Assembly (NCBI GenBank): GCA_031841125.1
Contig: CM063108.1
Coordinates: 51,482,122-51,546,121 of the forward strand
Direction of reading: 5' to 3'
Source: Acanthococcus lagerstroemiae
Lineage: Eukaryota; Arthropoda; Insecta; Hemiptera; Eriococcidae
Length of the DNA stretch: 64,000 nt
This document shows, one piece after another, positions 57,873 through 64,000 of this stretch. The translations under genes were made by a program, and so were the position numbers. The notes beneath the pieces were generated by a model that saw only the letters and a list, made by a program, of their open reading frames with translations, searched no databases and was not told where the DNA came from. How positions within the stretch are numbered: position 1 is the stretch's first letter; every line of letters begins with the position of its first letter.

Positions 57873-58385
57873 ATGCTTCATTTTTGCCAAGGTTTGGAAA
57901 AGTTCACAAACTGTCAACCAGAAACGAGTGCTCAGCATAAAGAATTGAGGGAATCACGAGTTCAGCATGACAGAAGGGATGTTCAAACTTTTTTAAACTG
58001 GCTGAGAGCCCATCATCCCTTCCCATATGTATTTGAATTACAAGAGGGGATCCATCCAGATTTACAGAGGGGGTTCATGAAGGGGATATGGAAGGGCTAT
58101 ACGACGAGTCTACAAAGGGGAGTCATGCAAGGGGAAACAAAGGAATATACAATGGGTCTACAAGGGGATCCATGCAAGGGGAAACAGCGGGGCTATACGA
58201 CGAGCTTACAAAGGGCATACATAAAGGGTATACAGAGGGGCTATACAACAGTTTACAAAGTGGATACTTACAGGCATACAGAGGGGCTATACGACGGATC
58301 TACAAAGGGCATACATAAAGGGTGTAGCCCGGGTGTCTCAACGCTGGTATATAGCCCGGGTAGTGAGAGGGCTACACGTAAATGA
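57873..58385 (+). CDS. Chimeric ORF: transposon-linked WLxxHHPFP domain joined to 16-residue repeats
   Basis: 170 codons. Residues about 10-60 (EKFTNCQPETSAQHKELRES and FLNWLRAHHPFPYVFELQEG) resemble a short domain I recall from many repeat-associated insect and cnidarian proteins, with an EQH...RDSR...D...F..WL..HPPF pattern. From residue about 62 the ORF becomes a 48-bp minisatellite translated in frame: RGYTTSLQRAYIKGIQ-type units of 16 residues, five in all, progressively changed. The stop at 58,383-58,385 follows shortly after the array. The start is the first ATG. Nothing upstream (no promoter or exon) supports expression. It is probably a truncated domain into which a tandem expansion was read. 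Function unknown. Confidence 0.5.
   Translation: MLHFCQGLEKFTNCQPETSAQHKELRESRVQHDRRDVQTFLNWLRAHHPFPYVFELQEGIHPDLQRGFMKGIWKGYTTSLQRGVMQGETKEYTMGLQGDPCKGKQRGYTTSLQRAYIKGIQRGYTTVYKVDTYRHTEGLYDGSTKGIHKGCSPGVSTLVYSPGSERATRK
58075..58320 (+). repeat. 48-bp minisatellite, about five units
   Basis: The word GGGCTATACGACGAG.CTACAAAG or a variant begins at about 58,093, 58,142, 58,190, 58,238 and 58,283, so the period is 48 with one shorter unit. Being a multiple of three, it keeps a single open frame. Similar ATACATAAAGGG and CATGCAAGGGGAAACA words alternate in the second half of units. Confidence 0.88.
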
Positions 58386-59106
58386 AGCGCTGTGATTAGC
58401 TAACCTGATGGCTCCCCTCGAATGGAGCGCTCTAATTGGCTGCTGGAGGGGAAACATACCGGGTTGAGACAGGGCTAACCAGGGTTGATTTTCCAAGGGT
58501 CTCGAGCGGGTTTACACGAACTTAAGTTTTCCGCATCGGGATCACGAGCTTGTGGTTGCCGTAAAGTGGATATCTCTTGTAGCCACGCGTTTGTAGAAGA
58601 GATTGTTTAAACGCAGAAACTTGTATACATGTAGACTCGGATGAAGATGAATTCTTATAATAATAAAGACAATAAATTGAAATTATATCATGTAACATTC
58701 TATGCATCCAATCATGTGTTTCCGCGATTATTTCAGCGTTAGTATACCGCGTACGTTGTAGGTTACTCCATATTTACATGTTAGAGTGATCTTGAACGCC
58801 AATGATCTTGGTTGGCATGGGATTCACGACAAAAAACTTCGGTATCATTTTTGTACAGAATTTTACGCTCTTTAATTTTGGCAAGGAATGTTTTTACCTA
58901 TAACCCAATTTTAAGCTAGATACAAGCCAAAAACTGTTTCCGGGGGCACTTTTTGGACTCAGAGAGTGGGGGGGGGGGGTGATGCTCACACCGGGGGAGG
59001 AGGGGAAACTACGGGGCTTTTCCGAACAGGGTACTAAACAATCATACAAAGTTTCAGCTGTACTGTAATTAATTCCATCAAAAATGCTAATTCTCCTGGA
59101 CTACAA

Positions 59107-59337
59107 CTAAATGTGTTCAAAAAGAGGTTTAGGAACTGAATGTGGTCATACTGATTCGTGTTTTTGTGTGTTGAGGTTGTGTGTAGTGGTGTGTATTCCG
59201 ACTGTTTGTTTTCTGTATAGTGGTCTGATAACACTGATTAGTAATAAGGGCACCCCCTCACCCCCACCCCCAAGATGCGAACGAATCACTTTCTGAACGA
59301 CAGCAGCACGGCGTTATTTTAGACCGGTACCAAAGTG
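59107..59337. other. Short non-coding stretch
   Basis: Only a GT-rich and then C-rich patch near 59,160-59,275. Nothing recognised. Confidence 0.45.
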
Positions 59338-59819
59338 AGGGTAAAGTGGGTATAGGTATCGAAAAATTTCGGATGCGAAATTAGCACGTTGTGGGCATGG
59401 CGGAAATACCCGCCGCAGACTCTTAGCAGCTTCCGATAAATTTTTTTTCGTACATTTGTACATATTCGCTTGCCTTTGTGGAATAATTCGACGTTCTTTA
59501 AACAGTTTGAAAGCTGGGAGAATAAGCTTTCCAACGATAGTAAATAAGATTATATTATCTTTATTGTACAGCTTTTCCTGACTCTTTCTTATCAGTATTT
59601 TCCGGTATTTAGTGAGAACGAAAAAGTACTGCGCTCATTATCTGATTCTTCTTATCATGCCCTTAAAACGAAATTTTTACAATTTCCAAGATAGCAAACT
59701 TGGTTTCTGTGATGTTATACACGTGCTACAACTGCCACCTTATGACTGCATTGTCAAGTAATGTCATTCTGATAGGTGGCGGAATTAGCCGCATGGGCGG
59801 TAATACCCGCACTTACCTT
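59338..59819. repeat. GCGGTAATACCCGC-type repeat, right group
   Basis: GGTAAAGTGGGTATAGGTA at the left, GGGCATGGCGGAAATACCCG (59,395) and GGTGGCGGAATTAGCCGCAT then GGGCGGTAATACCCGCACTT (59,775-59,814). It may be a 480-bp MITE related to 55,094-55,316. The left end match is weak. Confidence 0.45.
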
Positions 59820-59904
59820 ACAAATACGGTTTTCGCTCAAATATACTCAGCAGTATGACTTCATAGTAACAGGAGTATTATCATACCCTAATTAAAAAAT
59901 TTCC

Positions 59905-60345
59905 ATGGAAATTTCTATTAACACGGCTGCAGACTACAGTCGCGCAGCTAAGATCAAGATCAATCCCACGGCTGGAAGAATGTCGGGTGAAGAGTTAAAT
60001 CATACTGATTGGCTACACGCAATACGCACAACTGAACTGAACTGGAATCACGTTCAGTGCCAGCCAATAGACATATCCGTATCAAACTTTTAAGCATGGC
60101 AAATTAATCGGCTGCAGATTGCAGCCGCGCAGCAAAGATCAAGATCAATGAGAGAAGGAAAAATAATTTCCGTGGAAATGTGGACCGCTGAACTGAATTG
60201 TGACCATGAAGAGCTAGACCATACTGATTGACTTCATGCAATACGCACAAATGAACTGAACTGGAATTAAGTTCAGTTTTGGTCGGAATTGGTGTCGGTC
60301 GATATTAGGATGAGGGCCAGCCAATAGACATATCCATGTCAAAAA
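59905..60345. repeat. Diverged tandem pair, unit about 190-220 bp
   Basis: CGGCTGCAGA(C/T)T.CAG(T/C)CGCGCAGC.AAGATCAAGATCAAT, GAAGAG(T/C)TA.A(T/C)CATACTGATTG, CAATACGCACAA.TGAACTGAACTGGAAT and CCAGCCAATAGACATATCC(G/A)T occur in the same order at 59,930-60,090 and 60,110-60,340. The first part, in reverse complement, is also at 28,868-28,935. Confidence 0.85.
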
Positions 60346-60690
60346 AGGGAAAAATCTGGCATTCTGGAATCCTAGAAGAATGCGAATCCAAGAAAAAATT
60401 ATTCTAAATCTGGACTTTCGACCATGGTAATGGATTTAGAATCTTCATGTGAATTCAGAGGCCTCGAATAGATTCAGCATTGTTATATGGATTCAAAATG
60501 AACTTATAAATTCAGAATCCTAATGGATTCTGTGGAACATAGAATCCAAGAATCGGAATTTACAAAATAAGTCGTGAGTCAAAGAATCGATATCCAAGTT
60601 ACAATGATTCAGAATCTGGATTCTTAGATAAGTTCGGATTCTGGATTCTGCTTTGTATTCTGTTCCATCTGCTGTGAGACAAGGGCTAGA
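60346..60690. repeat. GGATTC/GAATCC drifted oligomer tract
   Basis: TGGAATCC, GAATCCAAG, GGATTTAGAATC, GGATTCAAAATG, CAGAATCCTAATGGATTC, AGAATCCAAGAATCGG, CAGAATCTGGATTC and GGATTCTGGATTCTG recur in both orientations at spacings of about 15 to 40. Confidence 0.65.
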
Positions 60691-61302
60691 ATCCAAGTTT
60701 TGCCATCTATCAAAAGTGGCAAAATTATTTCAGTTGATATCATCGAGCAACAAAACAGGAAAGAAAAACTACAAAGATCCTGACCTTAAATACAAATGTT
60801 TCGACTGAGTACTGATGATTTTTCTTTCAGTTTTTTGGGTTGTTACCCCTGGCCACAATATATGTACCTGTTGAGACTCAACGAAATTCAATAATACTAA
60901 TGGCATATTTTCCGGGTTGTAAGGAAGGACGGGTTCTGCGATAACCCCCCTCCCCTCCCCGAATAATTACTACCACAATGACTTCTTCGCAAATTTGGAA
61001 AGTTTTCATTCGTCTCGCCTGAAAATACGTAGTCTTTTCCCACGCCTCGAGGACAAACTTCATGGAGTTCGTCTCGGTGAAAGAAGTCTGGTAGCGGGAT
61101 TGGCGTCTCAGTTTAATACCTTGAGTTAAGAAGAATGCGTATCCTTTTTGAAGTTTTCACGAAAATCAGGCCCTTCGAAAAAGCTCAGATTCTGTATGCG
61201 TGATAAGTATCTCAGAAACTTGGTGTTTTTCTCGAGACATTTTACATCTTAATGTTAATCCAAAAAACAAAATGGTAACTCCTATGTAGTTGAAGATGAA
61301 GA
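60691..61302. other. Non-coding stretch
   Basis: Nothing recognised; C-rich patch near 60,944-60,960. Confidence 0.45.
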
Positions 61303-61569
61303 TTAAGTTGGACTTTCTTCTGATGCTTGCATCGCCATACGCCCCTCTATCATCGATATTGATTTGTTTACAATTATACGGCCTCCAGCTCCAGGCTTGG
61401 TTCTTGATTTGTTACCTACACATTCAGACACATTCTCTGAACTCAGTGTATTTCTGGTCTTGTCTGCAAGGATTATGGCTTGTATGAGACAAGCTTGGAA
61501 GTTACCGACGGCAATGTCTACTGCCGCGAGAATGGCATTCGTATGTTGTATCCATCGACTCGTTTCCCT
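61303..61569 (-). other. Unassigned 88-codon open frame, also open on the opposite strand
   Basis: On -, no stop from 61,569 to a TAA at 61,305-61,303. The product has a well-mixed composition (NAILAAVDIAVGNFQACLIQ, then RTKPGAGGRIIVNKSISMIE). The + strand, in the same codon register, is open too (61,364-61,678: PPAPGLVLDLLPTHSDTF, ARIMACMRQAWKLPTAMSTA). The - frame has no obvious ATG near its start, so it would be an exon; the acceptor choices upstream are poor. I cannot tell which strand, if either, is coding. Confidence 0.35.
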
Positions 61570-61679
61570 TCAACTTCTAATCTCCTGGATGGTTTTGGTA
61601 CATGAACTCTCAAGGATTCGCGTTTTATCGCTAATTTATATTTCACTGGAAAACGAGGTTTGTACGTATATCATTTAGC

Positions 61680-63703
61680 TTGTCGTTGTATGATGAATCA
61701 CATAATTATCGATTCCGGTCCATTCCTCATTCCTGTCATCATATTATCGTGTACTCGCGACGTGTTCCTTTCATTACAAGTCAATAAAAGTAGGTAGCCC
61801 ATACGTGTGCCTCATTTAACGTCTCGCGCGGAATATAATCGGATACACGGTCTGACATTGATCTTATTATGTTCTCGTATCTTCTGTATGGTTTAATAAA
61901 ACTCCCGTATATTTTCTTTTCTGGATACTGCTAATGAGGTAATCTTCATTGTATGCCGATGAAGCGAGACGAAAAACCGAACGATACCGGTGGACCGTCT
62001 GCGTCTGCCTCTGTCTTACCGCATATGTGTACAGTGTATACCATTAACCTACTTGTCGCGGAGCGGCTCTCATTCGTGTCCAAAACCAAAGTGTTAAAAT
62101 GTAAACCCTCTGTAGAATGAAGCAAGGGCAATACGGGTTATTCTTTAATACGAATTCTAAAAGTTCAATCTTTGGGCTCCAGTCTATCTTCGGAAATATG
62201 AAGGGAAAGAAAGAACTGAGAAATCAGCCGGAGTATTTTTGGTTTGCAAATTCTCTTCATACCTGCAGTAGTTTTCGAGTTTTATGCCAAAAATATAGCA
62301 GTTTACCTTTGCCTTTGTGTTCTGTAGGAGGTGATTGTTCTGTTCTCTTGGATGTCGTCCAAATAGTACATACTAATGTATTACCTATCTACTCTAGAAA
62401 ACAGTCCATAAAGTATCACAAAAATCAATAGTGTTTTTGATTTTCATGGTTTTGGTTTTTTTATTTATCATACAATTCAAGAATACTATTCTTTTGGCCT
62501 CTTTGTACATATTCACCCAATCCAATTAATCGCAGTACAGGGGTATAACCAGCTTTTTGTATCAAGAAGAGCAAACCAAATTTTTTGAAGGCGAGTTTCA
62601 GCAACAGGGTTACAGATTTTTTCTTTTATCAAGAGTCAAACCAAGTTACTAAGGAAGCAGTCCCCATTTGCACCTCCCTGATTACGACCCAGTCACAAAC
62701 ATATGGAATTGATTGAAACAACTTTCAGGGTTGGAAGGCCTAAATCGAAAGAATGTTCGAAATGATGATCATCTTGCTCAGCAATTAGCCTGCACTTCAG
62801 ATTTGAGTCTCCGTGATCTCGTGATCTTTTTTTGTAGTATTGTGAAGAAGATGGTGATAATTAGAAGGGCGAAAATCTCAAAAACTCTCAGACATCGCAT
62901 CCCTTGCCCCCGGAAATTACCCTGTGGAGTATCGCATCAGTGACCAGAGAGACATATTGAGGCTGGCCAGAACCCCTTTTTGCACAACTCATCGGCAACA
63001 GATTACAGATTTTACGCTATTATATTAGCGTAATGGAAGCTTCACTACTCAAAACCTGAAACAAAATACCAAAATTATCATTAATACTTTTATAAAATTC
63101 ACATCGTATTATTCTTTGAAAAATTTACTGATAAGTAACTTCACTCGGATACCTACCCAACATCGCTACTGCATTAAGAATCTACTCGTCATAATAAGTC
63201 GAATTTTCTATTAGACATATTCTGCTTGACTTAGTTTAAAGAAATTGTACACTTGTCAAACTAAGAACCCATTTTATACATGAGTAAACAGTTTACTTAC
63301 CACTTCTAAATCCATTGAAGAGTTACTTATAGTCAACATAACAACGCATATGCAAGAATTGAAGAATAAGAATGAGGATTAAAACCGAAATCAAAATAAT
63401 CGTTGCTTATTGGCCAGACCCTTATGCAATGGGAAAATAGTAATAATAATGAGAAGGAATAAGCTAGGTTGCTTGGCGACCTATTAATAGGGTCGGCCTT
63501 TCAGCTGAAGTCTGGACCTCTGAAACATAAATTTTCGTAATTGTGAATCGAACGAATCGTTTTCAGTACTTAATTTCGATACAGAAAGTCGTTCATTTAT
63601 TGCCTGAACAAGAACTGGCAAATGAACGGGCATCTAATGAAAGAACGGGGATGAAAGTAAATATTTCATCACACTTCTACTACCACTATTATGAAAAATA
63701 AAC
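61680..63703. other. Non-coding stretch
   Basis: No gene recognised. A 104-codon ORF at 62,117-62,431 (+) starts at ATGAAGCAAGGG but shows no domain. CCCGGAAATTACC...AGTATCGCATCAGTGACCAG at 62,910-62,945 resembles 44,815-44,855. Confidence 0.4.
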
Positions 63704-63833
63704 TACGTATCAGTGTGTGAAAGCAAACGCGATTTATTCTTTATGCGATCACTTCACTTGATCACTCGACTTTGTCTCATTCAGCAACATTCGCACTGGA
63801 ATGAAATCTCGTGCTTTCACACACTGATACGTA
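63704..63833. repeat. Inverted repeat, 22-bp arms, 86-bp loop
   Basis: TACGTATCAGTGTGTGAAAG with CA at 63,704-63,725 is the exact complement of 63,812-63,833. Probably a small MITE or a fossil of one. Confidence 0.8.
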
Positions 63834-63910
63834 ATCTACTATTTCTACGGCGCATTGTTGATAAGAACTCATGAGTCATGATGCTTCTCTTCAGCCCACC
63901 TCTTATTAAG

Positions 63911-63933
63911 TTGGCAACCGTGACGGTTGCCAA
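63911..63933. other. Perfect 23-bp odd palindrome
   Basis: TTGGCAACCGT, G, ACGGTTGCCAA: two 11-base complementary arms around one base. It could be a cruciform or a dyad binding site. Nothing nearby indicates which. Confidence 0.75.
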
Positions 63934-64000
63934 ACCTGCGTACAACAATTCTCTAAGAAACGTCGCGTAGAACTTTTTTTTTTTCATTATTTCCATTGCA

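Larger units (their letters stand above)
55746..59106. mobile_element. 3.36-kb segment bounded by long inverted repeats, class unknown
   Basis: The left arm, 55,746-56,116, and the right arm, 58,737-59,106, are about 85% complementary over some 370 bases. They start TAGTCCAGGAGAATTA at the outer side and contain GGAGGGGAAA, CCGGGGGAGGAGG, GATACAAGCCAAA and GTAAATATGGAGTAACC blocks. The sequence CAACTA occurs just outside each arm and may be a target duplication. The interior holds a duplicated 160-bp unit, two - strand open frames (57,386-57,816), and a + strand ORF with a minisatellite. No transposase was recognised. It could be a large non-autonomous DNA transposon, or two inverted copies of a repeat that trapped the sequence between them. 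Confidence 0.65.

Noticed and set aside
1..64000. CRISPR array, bacterial operon or phage region
   Set aside because: No regular direct repeats with unique spacers, no ribosome-binding-site-led gene strings, and the element types present are those of animal nuclear genomes.

Overview
This window reads as a transposon-rich, AT-rich intergenic or intronic stretch of an animal nuclear genome, most probably an insect or other arthropod. The grounds are the mix of repeats: a Ty1/copia LTR element, RTE-like and Jockey-like LINEs, a Penelope-like element, three tRNA-headed SINE families, pogo/Tigger-like and hAT-like MITEs and a Helitron end. Intron-like splice signals are present and prokaryotic gene organisation is absent. 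The species cannot be named from the sequence. No complete host gene was found. Two short clusters of exon-like sequence on the + strand (34,683-34,967 and 42,556-43,313) are the only candidates for host coding sequence, and both look like 3' ends of genes.

Layout. 1-215 is a tract crowded with GTCGA. 241-3,980 is mostly featureless. 3,985-10,100 is a drifted GAGTCTTAACGAGTCTTGA-type oligomer tract, split by a 4,454-bp copia element (5,385-9,838) with identical 138-bp LTRs, a GTCTT target duplication and broken gag and RNase H frames. A SINE (family A) lies at 11,403-11,868 and a TA-flanked pogo-type MITE at 15,355-15,788. An RTE-like LINE reverse transcriptase relic follows on + (17,865-19,835), then a Jockey-like relic on - (22,690-21,131). 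SINE A copy 2 and a 144-bp MITE with a 9-bp target repeat sit near 26 kb. Tandem repeats fill much of 27.8-31 kb, followed by SINE B copy 1.

32-47.1 kb is unusually rich in inverted repeats. It holds a 568-bp element with 27-bp arms, a 797-bp pogo-like element with a degenerate transposase N-terminus, two head-to-head Penelope-like 3' ends making an 869-bp palindrome, a 925-bp segment bounded by perfect 26-bp inverted repeats, a Helitron 3' terminus, a 163-bp hAT MITE with an 8-bp target duplication, a 550-bp Tigger-like foldback carrying two inverted transposase-tail remnants, and a 585-bp palindrome. 47.1-50.3 kb holds tandem duplications, a third SINE type and a pair of 210-225 bp direct repeats around a GC-rich island. 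SINE A and B copies on - occur at 50.5 and 51.6 kb. A LINE endonuclease fragment at 53.6-54.26 kb is interrupted by SINE B copy 3.

The most unusual object is 55,746-59,106. It is a 3.36-kb segment bounded by diverged 370-bp inverted repeats. It carries a 170-codon ORF that joins a WL-x-HHPFP-type domain, resembling one found in transposon-linked insect proteins, to an in-frame 48-bp (16-residue) minisatellite. Beyond 59.9 kb are a tandem pair, a GGATTC-rich tract, an unexplained sense/antisense open region at 61.3-61.6 kb and two short palindromes.

Taken together the window records layered mobile-element activity rather than a working pathway. The only signs of a recent event are the identical copia LTRs and the clean target duplications of the small MITEs.
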